Position numbers and translations under genes: made by a program. A stretch of 64,000 nucleotides of DNA from Sciurus carolinensis (taxonomy: Eukaryota > Chordata > Mammalia > Rodentia > Sciuridae). Positions 1 through 10,118 of this stretch are shown here, piece after piece; positions within the stretch are counted from its first letter, which is position 1; every line of letters begins with the position of its first letter. The notes under the pieces were generated by a model. It saw nothing but the letters and a program-made list of their open reading frames with translations, made no database searches and was not told where the DNA came from. The DNA is taken from positions 59,235,998-59,299,997 of the forward strand of contig NC_062223.1 of NCBI RefSeq assembly GCF_902686445.1, in the 5' to 3' direction.

Positions 1-131
1 TTTTATTTTGAGGTAGGGTCTTGATAATTTGATTATCACCTTGCTAAGTTGCTAAAGCTAGCCTCAAACTTGCAATGTTTCTTCCTCAGCCTCCAGAGTT
101 GCCGGGTTTGTAGGCGTGCGCCACCACACTG
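1..131 (-). repeat. B1-type SINE, left part cut by window edge
   Basis: On the minus strand this reads as a 7SL-derived B1 head: a degenerate form of the usual opening, the region with 'cctcagc' and 'gcaagtt' motifs on the plus strand, and a T-rich end at the left edge corresponding to the A-rich tail. The element is divergent and the edge truncates it. Confidence 0.75.
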
Positions 132-486
132 GGTTATCCCCACTTCTTCACTCAGGCCATGATAGAATATCACATTCTCGGTGCATTCGATCTGTAATAG
201 TTAATGCCTCCACAACACTCTCTTCATGTCTTCTTGAGAATCTGTGTCCACCCTTGTCAAAATCGGTGGTAAATATGTCAGTTCTCCTGATGGTTGGTCT
301 TCAAGCTCCTCTGACAGTAGTTAATAGAATGACAGTGATAATGACTTGGCTTCAATTCATGCCAAGGTGACTATGAGTCAGGCACTACTCTAAGTGTTTT
401 CTTGTGTTATCCCATTAGATCTTCATATTTTGATTATCCCTCTAGGGGAACTTGAGACACAAATAGTTTAAATAACATATCCAAAT

Positions 487-500
487 CACATTGCTAATTT
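487..500. repeat. Target-site duplication, 3' side of MORF4L1 pseudogene
   Basis: The 14-mer cacattgctaattt is repeated exactly at 2273-2286. The pair defines the retroposon ends. Confidence 0.9.
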
Positions 501-2272
501 TTTTTTTGAAATTTAAAGAAAAAATTTATTGAAGATTTGAAAAACAATTCCTTAAAGATTGACTTTTCCAGAAAACTGTAGCTACACAATGCATTGCGTC
601 TATCATGTTAAAACATTCATAATACACAAATACAAAAACCATGAAACAAGCCACCATTCTTCAACAATTTGAGCAAAGATATAATGCCTAAGGAACAACG
701 TGGATGACTTGCGAAGGATGGGCTCTTTACTTTAAGCACCATTAAAAAAAAAAAAGGAGCACAAATGGATGAGTGTGTTCAGTTATATACACTGAATTGA
801 AACTTTGGCACTAGGAATCAGAGCATTTTGTCATATAGCATTAACACATATTATAAAAGTACATAGTGTCAAAGGAATAGAACCACCAGCATTCAAAAGC
901 ATCTTTGTCAACTAGACAAACACTCTACAGCATGTCTCTCTGTTGTCCATCATTGAATACACTGTTAGCAACTTTGAAATAAAATTTTTAAAAAAAGAAA
1001 AGGAAAAGGGAGCAGTGACCCCTTTTATTTTCTCTGTTTAAATTCAAACAGAAAACAAACATCAATTCTGTTATACACTAACATCTTCAAAGTACATCAT
1101 TTGTACAAGAAAAGGACTAAGAACAAAAATGTGTTTACAGAGATCCAAACACAAGTGAGCGAACAGCACCTCCTCATACTGCTTTCTGATGGTATTCAGG
1201 AGGGGCCACTTCATAATCGCTGGCACTAAACAAAGTTGCATAGTTCTTTGCCAGGTATTTGAGGAAATCGTGAAGATAATTCAGTAATAAAGCAAGGCTC
1301 TTCTCATCCAGAGGAGTTTAGGCCAACATTGCTCCAATTTGCACAAATAATCTCAGTAGATGTGGTGCTCCATACACCTGGGACATGGGTGCATCAGGAT
1401 GATCTGCAAGGATTTCAGCATACTGTGGTCTCTCAAATTTGTAGAGCAGTTGAGTGCCCAACATTACGTTGAAGTACTCTTTTATTCCTGCCACAACTTC
1501 ATTAAGGGCATACTCCTTATTATCTGTTTCCTCGAGATTTCTTGTAATTTGCATAATCCTCTAGAATAGAATCCACATTCTTCTTGGCAGGAAGATAAAA
1601 CAGCTGTTTTTGTCTGGTAATTAAGTCCCAGTTGTCAACAAGCCATGGTTTTAGTTCTTCAGGAATCTTTACTTTAACTTCAACTCTGTTCATAAATGTT
1701 TCTTCATTTTCAACAGTAAGATCTACCCTGGCCCTTTTCTTCCGGGGAGGCTGAGGTGTCTCACTGGTACTGCCACCATGTCCATTTCCAGGTGTTTTCT
1801 GTTTGTTCTTTTTGTTTTCACTTCAACATTTTTCTGTTGCAGACCAGACGTCTTCTTTCCTGGAGCAGCCCCTCTCATCTTTCCCTCTGCATACTGCTCC
1901 TGATTGGCTTTTTGGAGTTCTCGCTGTTTCTGCAGATTGGTGTCCAAGTACTTGAGTACTCTGCTCTCTGGAACCCATTCATACCAATTTTTATTCCAAC
2001 CACTGTAATGTATAAAGTATTTCACTTGTTTGTCCTTTATGGCAACTTTAACACACTTTGCTTCATAAAGGAGAGGCCCATGAAAGCACAGTACTCGCTC
2101 ACCCTCCTGGAATTTCGCCTTCGGGTTCTGCTTGGGTGCCATTTATAAGTGATTCGCTGCCTCCTCCTTCTCCCACCACCCCCGACTACCGCCCCCTACT
2201 CTCTACCCCACCCAACTTCGCGTCAGACGCGCTGTCAGGCACAGCCAGCTCTACATCCTGGGCCCGATTTCA
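501..2272 (-). pseudogene. MORF4L1: Processed pseudogene of MORF4L1 (MRG15 chromatin protein)
   Basis: MORF4L1 is a chromodomain and MRG-domain subunit of NuA4/TIP60 and Sin3 complexes. This minus-strand copy is an intronless cDNA: 5' UTR from about 2272, start codon at 2140-2142, the chromodomain with its 'IHYSGWNKNW' motif, the basic linker, the MRG domain ('[19 protein letters not shown]'), a normal-position stop at 1174-1176, a 3' UTR to about 508, and a short oligo-A remnant next to the target site. It is broken in several places. A 1-base loss in the A-rich linker near 1806-1815 shifts the frame after about residue 112, a 2-base loss near 1530 shifts it again, and a Tyr codon has become TAA at 1318-1320. 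A 14-bp direct repeat (cacattgctaattt) flanks it at 487-500 and 2273-2286, the mark of L1-mediated retroposition. It cannot encode the full protein. The 139-codon N-terminal ORF is open, but I see no sign of selection on it. Confidence 0.93.
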
Positions 2273-2286
2273 CACATTGCTAATTT
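2273..2286. repeat. Target-site duplication, 5' side of MORF4L1 pseudogene
   Basis: Exact copy of the 14-mer at 487-500. The pseudogene's 5' UTR starts immediately to the left, which suggests a nearly full-length mRNA was copied. Confidence 0.9.
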
Positions 2287-2363
2287 AATGCTAGAGTTAA
2301 CCTTCTTAACCCACTACTGTAACTTGCAACTGTATTGAAATTTAGTTTATAAAACATCTTTGT

Positions 2364-2467
2364 GGGCTGGAAGTGTAACTCAGTTGGTAGAGTTAGCATG
2401 CTTAGCATGCTCAAGGCTCTGGGTTCAAACCTTAGCACTGCAAACACCAAGAACAAAAACAAAAAGC
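2364..2467 (+). repeat. ID SINE
   Basis: tRNA-Ala-derived ID head with an A-box-like 'tgtaactcagttggtagag' and a B-box-like 'gggttcaaacc', then an A-rich tail. 'gcatgcttagcatgctcaag' in the middle is diverged from the ID consensus. Confidence 0.85.
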
Positions 2468-3079
2468 CCACCATATTTACAAGTATTAGTTCATTCAATC
2501 ATTCCTTCAATGAATGTTTCCATGTACCACTCCAGGTATCTATGAATTCTATTCTATATCTATATGGTGAAGGGGAGATAGCACTAAGGGACTGAGGATG
2601 GAGAAGGCATGTTGGGGGAGGTTGGGTCACTATGTCAGTGGAGCCATAACATGATGGAGGGGGTTGCATACGAAGAAAACAGAACACAGACAGAATTAAC
2701 TTTAAATACCTGCTGGGGGCAGAGAACATGGAACTTCTGTTTTTATTTAGGATCAAAGCAAAAGGAGGACATTGCAGGGTGGGGAAGGAGACAAAAATCC
2801 AGCAGCTTTCTGATGACAAAAGTAGTTCTGTTTGATTAGCATGATGATGACACATGGCAGAGTATCATAACCAAGGATTATGATAAATCCAATTCTGTGT
2901 ACCTGAGATCCCAAGAGAAAAGAAAAGAAAATGCACAAAACAAATACGCGAATATCTGACTTGAATAAAATTTGGGAAGACACAAGAAGGTTATCATAGC
3001 AATATCAATAACTTCAAAATGAGTTTTAGCTTGTATTTCCTTTTTAAAAATCATTTTTATTTCATTGAGAATTTTAGCT

Positions 3080-3180
3080 AGGGCTGGGGATATAGCTTAG
3101 TTGGTAGAGTGCCTGCCTTGTATGCACAAGACCCTGGGTTCAATCCCCAGCACCACAAAAAAAAAAAAAAAAAAAAAAAA
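3080..3180 (+). repeat. Young ID SINE with poly(A) tail
   Basis: Near-consensus ID ('gggttcaatccccagcacca') with about 24 uninterrupted A residues. A 12-bp direct repeat (agaattttagct) flanks it at 3068-3079 and 3181-3192. The long pure A tail and exact duplication point to a recent insertion. Confidence 0.95.
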
Positions 3181-3189
3181 AGAATTTTA

Positions 3190-3391
3190 GCTGGGCACGG
3201 TGGCGCACACCTATAATCCCAGTGGTTTGAAGAGTTCAAAGCCAGCCTCAGCAACTTAGCGAGGCCCTAAGCAACTCAGTGAGACCCCGTCTCTAAATAA
3301 AATACAAAAAATGGCCTGGAAATGTGGCTCAATGGTTAAGTGTGCCTGAGTTCAATCCCTAGTACCTTACCCTCACCCCCACAAAAAACAA
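3190..3391 (+). repeat. B1-dID composite SINE
   Basis: Starts with the 7SL-derived 'ctgggcacggtggcgcacac', continues through 'gccagcctcagcaactta', and is followed without a break by an ID-like tail ('gtggctcaatggttaagtg', 'gagttcaatccctagtacc'). The ID SINE at 3080 inserted directly upstream of it. Confidence 0.92.
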
Positions 3392-3698
3392 TTTTTTTAA
3401 ACCAAAAGTAGGTGTTGAATTTGAATCAGTCATATAAATTAAACCAGAAACTATTGAATTACTATTATACATCAACATCATGGTTGGTAAATATAATCTA
3501 TATGTATGTATATAACAAAAGTTTTGTGAAAGAATATATTTGTGTTTGTGTGTAATTAAAATAAAAGTGTTGTGATACAATGAAACCTTTGGTATACACA
3601 TGGCCTCTGACATTTTTTTTTTCTGGTCTGTTCTAGCCTGTATCTTTAAAAAACTTTTGGTAATGACCCTCAAAATTGACTTCAAAGCTCAAAAATGG

Positions 3699-3887
3699 CC
3701 AGGTGCAGTGGCAGACACCTGTAATTCCAGATACTTGGGAGGCTGAGACAGGGGGATTGCAAGTTTAAGGCCAGACTGGGCAATGTAGTGAGACCTTGTG
3801 TCAAAATAAAAATCAAAATGGCTAGGGATATAGTTCATTGGTAGAGCATTTGCCTAGCATGCATGAGTCCCTGGGATCAATCCCTAT

Positions 3888-3925
<38 letters not shown>
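3699..3925 (+). repeat. B1-dID SINE ending in a (CA)n microsatellite
   Basis: Opening 'ggccaggtgcagtggcagac', then the ID part with 'gggatcaatcc'. The tail has become about 17 CA units (3892-3925). A direct repeat (agctcaaaaatgg) lies on both sides at about 3687-3699 and 3927-3939, so the microsatellite grew from the SINE tail. Confidence 0.9.
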
Positions 3926-3928
<3 letters not shown>

Positions 3929-3999
3929 CTCAAAAATGGATTGCCACTCTTAATAAATTACTAGTTTTATCAAACTCTTCTGCAAAATAATTGTGCTTA

Positions 4000-6290
4000 A
4001 ATGAAGCAAACCCTTTAGTTTATGAAAGTTTCCATTTCTCTCCAATCTCATCTATACTTGGAATTGGCCTTTTAAAAGATTTTTCCAACCTTATAGATGT
4101 AAAATAATAATTTATAGTTCTATGATTTTAAATAAATCAGAGTTGAGTATCTCTTTATATATTTCCTTCAATTTTATTTCCTACTTTGTGGATTGCTTGT
4201 TTCCATGTTTGATACATTTTTCTAATAGGTTGTCTCTTTTTATTCATTTATAGAAATTTTATTATTTTATTTATTTTATTATTTCAATTACACATTACAA
4301 ATATCTCCTTCCAATTGGAATCTTTAAAAAACCTATTTATTTCATCTTACGTTGACTAATAGTGCAAATTGTAGCAATCTTTTGCGTTAAGACTCTTGCT
4401 TTGCATAATTTCAGCAAATCCCTTCTATCTCAGATAATAAAAATGAATCCCCTACAATTTCTTCTAAAATCTTTAAGGTGTGACTTTTTAGTTTACTTTA
4501 GAACATTTAGTTCTCAATCCACTCAAATTTGGCTTTTGTCAAATACTCAATTTTATTTTATTTTTTTCCATTTGAGTGTCTGGTTTCCTAGTACTAATCC
4601 TTGAATAATCCATCCAATTGCTATTTTCTGCAATCCCACTTCTATCACATATCAAGTCCCCCCATATACAGGGTGGGTATTGGGACCCATTCCACTCACT
4701 GCATTCTGGTATTGATAGATAACAACATTCCCACCTTCTCTGTTTATTTTTCTCCCTAGCATGTATTACTTTCTTACATGTTGTGTTTAGCCATCCATTG
4801 CTATAGTAATACGCCATCTCCAAACTTAGTGCCTGCACGAGGATTTGTTACTTTTCACAGTTCTATGGGTTGGGCAGGAGATTCTTTTGCTGATCTTGCT
4901 AAAACTCCCATACTCAACTGGAAGGTTGGCAGGCACTGGGGCTGGGCCCATCTGGAACAACTAAGATTGCTGGGTCTCTAGCTCCACTGATCTTTTATCA
5001 CTAAGGAGACAAAACTGGGCACTCACATGGTGTTAGTGCCCCAGGAAGGCGAGCCCCAGGAGGCATAAGCACCTACCAAACATCTGCTTGTATCACATTT
5101 GCTGCTATCCTATTGGACAAAAAAAGTCACATGACAAAAACCAAAGTGAGGGAGGTAGGAAACCACCCAAGGATCTGGAAATCAAGAGGGATGATCCACT
5201 GGGGGCTTTCAGTGTACTAATCTGCCATTTGTACCATGTACTTTACTTATTTGTTTCGTTGACTTCTCCTATCAGAATGCAAAGGCCACAATAGCTGTAA
5301 TTTTTCTCTTTTCTTCACTGCTATAACCCCAGTACCAAGAACAGCGCTTGGCACATAATTCTCAATATTTGTTCTATTCCCAACTATTTAACTTTTTGTT
5401 TGTTTGTTTGTTTTTGGTCCTCTGTACATGAGGCATAATCAATCAGGGTACATCTTGATCCTTCCTCCAAGGCTTACCACAAAGGATAATGCTCAGTTTT
5501 GATTTCAGAAGTTTTAAGGGAATGGGCATACCTTCACAGAGCTAGGAGTGCTCAACAAACAAACATTGTTCAGTACTGAACTATACAACCCAAGATTTCA
5601 GAAGAATTCTGGACTATTTGTGCATGTCCAGGGATCCGATGTCTTCTGGGCAGTCTGGTCATAATTTCTAGCTCAATTAACTACTCTTGAAAGTGAACTA
5701 TAGTCATGTTGATGCTTTAAATACATCAGTGGTAACCTGAGGAGTAGAAATGAGCTATACCAACTTTTCTAGCTGTGTTGTCTGCATACAGATGTTGCAT
5801 AGGATCTGGGATCCAAGATGCTTATTAGGGATCAATACCTGCACAAGGAAAGTCAAGAGAGGAACTGTAGAAGTACTGCGTAGAATTGACAAGGCCATGG
5901 CAACCTGGCAGGGAGCCTGGATGGGAGTGGTGCCCTCACAATAGGTTGACCAACTAGGTCTTGGTACCACATCCCCCATCTCCCTCAACTGCCTTTCTCA
6001 GTCACCACATGAGGGCTGTTCTGGGAAGGATGGGGCCTAGCTGCAGCTGAATCACCCTCTACATTTGGGCAGCAAGTCCTTCCTTGAAGGAGATCTGGGC
6101 GACGATTCCATGTCTCCTTCAAGAGGCTCTGAATGGTTATTATAACACTCTTGTTGTTCCACTCTGGTGAATTACTAATAGACTGTGGAAAGTTTGTTAT
6201 TTACAGGGTTTGGTGGTAATTTTTAATTGGTGCTTTTGTAGATCCTGCTAAGACTAGAACCTTAATCCATTTTTCTGCTACCAGAGGTAT
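4000..6290. other. Intergenic DNA without a supported gene
   Basis: AT-rich at first, then mixed composition. About 5275-5385 resembles the 3' part of an L2 LINE ('ataaccccagtaccaagaac', 'gcttggcacata'). The short open frames here show no recognisable protein family. Confidence 0.5.
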
Positions 6291-6293
6291 CTG

Positions 6294-6745
6294 GTTTTTG
6301 TTGTTGTTTTTGGTTGGAGGTAGGGTTTATTGATGGGTATGATTAAGAAAGGGGCAGCACAGTGGAAGCCCAGAGGATTGTTGTTAGTGTATTTGACATT
6401 ACCACTACTCCAGATGAGCCATTTCTCAGTTACCTTGTCTTCAAATTCACCTGCATTGAACTTGATAAAGCCGCACTACTTTAAAGTGTAGATCTTCTGG
6501 TGACCAGGGAACTTGAACTTGACCCTGTGCAGGGCCTCATTCACATGCTCCTTGTTCTGAAGCTTGGTGAGAATAGCCATGACGACTTGGCCAGTGGGAA
6601 CCCTGGCTGCCATGCCCTGCAACCCCCAAAAATGCACTGCGTACTAGTGTGGAGCCTAGACTGGGAAAAGCATGAGGTCAAGGACATGACAAGTGTAGTC
6701 AGAGGAGAGTGGGCACCCCTCACACAGTAATGAGTGACATTCTCT
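6294..6745 (-). pseudogene. RPL10: Decayed processed pseudogene of RPL10 (large ribosomal subunit uL16)
   Basis: The minus strand from about 6745 down to 6294 aligns with the C-terminal half of RPL10. Visible pieces include '[20 protein letters not shown]' (real protein: [20 protein letters not shown]), then a stop in place of a Lys/Trp codon, 'GFIKFNAGEFEDKVTEK', and a 3' UTR with AATAAA and an A-rich end at about 6294-6310. There are no introns. The N-terminal half is missing, the last coding residues are deleted before the 3' UTR, and several substitutions and at least one in-frame stop break the frame. The functional protein joins the 60S subunit near the peptidyl-transferase centre; this copy cannot make it. 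RPL10L or another retrocopy could be the source. Confidence 0.82.
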
Positions 6746-6947
6746 GACACTCTTCCAGGCTTTAGGTTGTCTCCTTTAGTCCTCACCACAGTTATTTGAG
6801 GGAAGCATTCTCCTGGGGCAGCTCCCTGCAGCATGGTTCCTGGGGTGCTATTTATGCCACCTAATACTTCATAAATGCAGGACCACTGGTCTTTATCCTT
6901 TCTAATTGTTAGCATAGATTGTGCCTGAGCATTTATTTAAAATGCAG

Positions 6948-8662
6948 CAGTCCCCCTTCTGTGGTTTTGTTTTCTGCAGTTTCAGTTATCTGTAGTGAAC
7001 TGTGGTCTGAAAATCTTAAATGGAGTCTTCCCCAAAGTAATAATTTATAGGTTTCGAACACACACACCAGTATGAGTAATGTCATAAAACCTTAAAATTG
7101 TTCCATTCTGGTGAATCACACCTTTGACCAGTGTATCCATACCATATCTGCTTATCCATTTCTTAATTACTTTTTCTTATACCATATCCATTTCTTAATT
7201 ACTTTTTACTCTTCTTCGTTATTAGATCAGTCATCTCAGTATAGTAATACTTGCATTACAATAACCCCTATGTAGTGGTCTAATGCTGTATCATGAACCT
7301 GTCATTCACCTCAGTTCATCTCTCCATGTAGGCAGTGTGTCATCTCACATTACCACAAGAAGAATAAAGGGCAAATAATGAACAATATTTTGAGAAAGAG
7401 ATGACGTTCTGATCACTTTTATTGCAGTACATTGTTATAATATTTCTATTGTTAGTTATTATTGCTACTCTTATTGTGCCTAATTTATAAATTAAATTTT
7501 GTCACAGGTATATGTGTCGGGGTCCAGCCCTAGCAGGAGTTCATGGGTTCCACACAAATAATGGGGCGCAGGGAGACAGCGTCAGCGATGGATGGAGAAT
7601 GAAAGACACAGACTCTAGTTATGGTGCAATCACTCCCACTTTATTCTGGGGAAGGCTGGGTTTATATACATTTTTCTTCAGGCTATAATGGCAGTCTTGT
7701 GGTTAATGAAATTAAAGAAGTTTCCAATGCATAGGCAGAAATTGTTCTTAACAAGGAACCGAAAGATTATGAGAAAACAGTAACCTTACAGATTATCCTT
7801 ACCTAATCACAATTATTTTAAGAATATCTAACTAAGCCAATGAGTTAATACAATGTTTATTTCCTTAATATCTAAACTCTATGTGACCTAAGACTATTCT
7901 TATTACTCTCGCGGTTAAAGCGATAGACAAGTAATCTCATGTGACCACCTCTACTAGATCCATCTGGTTAATATCTAAATTGCTGAGTTAAGGGTTACAG
8001 GAGGGCAGCGGTCGCAGTGGTTCTGTGGCCAAGTTTTTTTTACTGAATAGATTACATTGTCTTATGTGGCTCTTTTTTCCAGAACAGGGCATTGTGCACC
8101 AACGTTTATTATAGGGGTGACCTATTCTTTGTAGGAAGGAAGGAATGTTGTGAAACCTTATTCTTTTACCCCACCACCACACATAAACAAAACCATCGCT
8201 AGGATTTAACCAGCCTGTTGGAGACAAAGGCAGATCTATATCTATTTTCTCCAGAGGCTTTCAGGGACTCATTGCACAGTTGCAAAATTATTTTTAACTT
8301 TGTTAGTGGTAAAGACCCATTATCTTTCAGATTGTGGGTAATATTTTCTGGAATTTTTGTTGTATTCCCCTCGTCCCCTTAAGCAATCTGTTCAGATTGA
8401 AATGAGTAATATATTATCAGAAAAACACAGCAGAAAAAACACCATGCTCCGGAGCAAAACATCCGGCAATTCTCTTTAGGATGAGCCTTTGCAAACATCC
8501 TCCAGAGGATCTTTGTCAAGCACTGGATGGAATTCCTGACACTCCCGCATATATGTGTATAGAAAAACATGGTATACAGAGGATTTGGTACTACCAACAG
8601 TTTCAGACATCCCCTGGGGACCTTGGAAAATGTATCCATGTGGATAAGGGGGGAGCTACTAT
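6948..8662 (+). mobile_element. Tigger/MER2-like DNA transposon, interrupted by an ERV LTR
   Basis: The left end starts 'cagtcccccttctgtggttt', with the 'gtgaactgtggtctgaaaat' motif of MER2/Tigger elements. The right end, 8556-8662, carries the mirrored 'ggataaggggggagctacta' terminus. The two parts are separated by a solo LTR at 7515-8549. This is a non-autonomous mariner/pogo-type element, and no transposase frame is visible. Confidence 0.8.
7515..8549 (-). mobile_element. Solo LTR of a class II (ERVK-type) endogenous retrovirus
   Basis: The 1035-bp LTR reads TG...CA on either strand and is flanked by an exact 6-bp duplication (tatatg) at 7509-7514 and 8550-8555, the duplication size of class II ERVs. 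Orientation is minus: a TATA box (tttatata on the plus strand, 7661-7668) is followed by a poly(A) signal (7640-7645) and a U5-like stretch to 7515. No primer-binding site, gag, pol or env lies next to it, so it is the product of LTR-LTR recombination. Short ORFs inside it are chance. Confidence 0.88.
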
Positions 8663-9079
8663 ATTAAAATGCACATATTGTATTTTAAATTAATTTGATG
8701 TCCTCCATTTGTTAAGATATTATATTAATATTTTTGAAACTACATGCGGAAACCTATACATTTCATTTCAATAAATTAAAATGGGTGCTGTAAAATATTC
8801 GTTGAGAAGGAGTTGAAATGTTGACATTCTTGCTGGTGACTTTTGTCTTTCCCAGGATTCCAATCACACCTGGAGAAGAACGAGTATTTATGGATGTCTT
8901 TAAAAATAGCAAGGGTGGAGAGAGATGGATGATTCTGTCAGAGTAGGCAAGTGGAATAGGTCCGATAGTTCCAAGATTCGCATCTGTATCAGAAACACTG
9001 GTCTATTCTCTTCCTCCATTCCTCCAACCAGATTAAAAGTTCCTGGAGGAACAGAATATCTGGTCCAGAGAGGGTGACA
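8663..9079. other. Upstream flank of SAAL1, no feature recognised
   Basis: AT-rich DNA to about 8860, then mixed sequence up to the CpG-rich promoter. I recognise no repeat family or gene here. Confidence 0.5.
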
Positions 9080-9279
9080 AGAAATCATGGGTACAATCAT
9101 GCTTGGTCCTGGGCAGAGCGGAGTACACCTTTTGGGCGGGTCCTTTGCCTCCGGGCTTCGAGCAGCAGGGGGCGCTGTGTCAGGAGCCGTGCCAGGCGAG
9201 CTGGGCCCTCTAGCGCGAGACCTTTCGTCTCCTCCGCGGCTTCCGGCGTGGGTGCCGCGCGCTGATGGCGCGCGCAGTC
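9080..9279 (+). promoter_or_regulatory. SAAL1: SAAL1 CpG-rich TATA-less promoter and 5' UTR
   Basis: CpG frequency rises sharply here and stays high to about 9600, across exon 1. No TATA box is visible. Candidate elements are a GC box (gggcggg, 9134-9140), a CTCF-like core (agcagcagggggcgctgtg, 9161-9179) and an ETS/GABP-type site (gcttccggc, 9239-9247; GCCGGAAGC on the minus strand) just before the ATG. This is the usual housekeeping pattern with dispersed start sites. The transcription start cannot be fixed from sequence alone. Confidence 0.75.
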
Positions 9280-9414
9280 ATGGACCGCAACCCCTCGCCG
9301 CCGCCGCCTAGTCGGGACGAGGAGGAGGATGATGAGGGGGCTGGAGGAGACTGCATAGGGAGCACGGTCTACAGCAAACACTGGCTCTTTGGCGTCCTCA
9401 GCGGTCTTATCCAG
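9280..9414 (+). CDS. SAAL1: SAAL1 coding exon 1 (residues 1-45)
   Basis: Holds the proline- and acid-rich N-terminus and ends LSGLIQ in phase 0. The donor CAG|GTGTGG is rather weak. The exon sits inside the CpG island, unlike all later exons. Confidence 0.95.
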
Positions 9415-10083
9415 GTGTGGAACTCGCGCACGCTGGGCTGCCCCTCAGCTGGTCCGGCCCGGTCGCTGGCAACCCCGCGGGCTCCGGGAGCCGCCTGCCC
9501 CCGACGACCCCTCCCCAGGCGCGAGCTGCGGCATTGGCGCCTCGCAGCCTCAGCGGACCCCAAGACTGCCCGGGGCTTTTGGTGTGCCTAACGCCAAGGG
9601 AAGTTTAATGGCAAAGATGTCGGAACGCTTGGTGTTATCGTAATTTTGCGAGTTCTCCAAAGACATAGAACCATGCTCCCCAGACCTACCTTCATTTCTG
9701 AAGCCCAGGCCCTAATTTATATAATTCATGGACTTTTGTTGTTGTAGAATAAATGGTGACTTTGGAGTCATGCAGCTCTGATATTAGAGATTAGCTTCAT
9801 CACCTACTAACTGCATTACTTTGGGCAAGTCATCTAACCACTAAGAACTTTGATTTCTCAGGCAATTTCTATAAAATTGGATGATAATACCTATATTATG
9901 TGTAGGGTTTTTATGTAGGGTAAGTAAGATGATGATCACAGAGTGCTTATCATGATTTTTGGCTTATAGGAGACTCTCAGTGAATGTAATGTTTTTTTTT
10001 CTCTCCACAACTCAATTGGATTCCTGGCTTCCAGTTTCTGTCCTCTCCTGTCCATTTTCTACACAACTGCCAGAATAATTTTC

Positions 10084-10118
<35 letters not shown>

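Larger units (their letters stand above)
370..2330 (-). repeat. MIR SINE, split by MORF4L1 pseudogene
   Basis: Positions 370-486 and 2287-2330 read together as one minus-strand MIR: a 'caggcactactctaagtgtt' stretch, a weak match to the conserved core, then 'gttaaccttcttaaccca' near the end. The two halves are separated exactly by the processed pseudogene and its target duplication, so the MIR was the older resident. The match is diverged, as expected of a Mesozoic SINE. Confidence 0.6.

Noticed and set aside
1756..2288. Plus-strand frames of 130 and 76 codons
   Set aside because: They are antisense to the MORF4L1 pseudogene coding region and reflect its codon pattern.
7988..8227. 79-codon minus-strand frame upstream of SAAL1
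   Set aside because: Lies wholly within the solo LTR in the position of U3 and matches no retroviral protein I recognise.
8379..8639. 86-codon minus-strand frame
   Set aside because: Crosses the LTR-Tigger junction, so it is a chance frame across two unrelated elements.
9097..9643. Several open frames of 63-108 codons on both strands around the SAAL1 CpG island
   Set aside because: GC-rich DNA has few stop codons. Only the frame starting at 9280 continues into a conserved protein; the others are shadows or run into intron 1.
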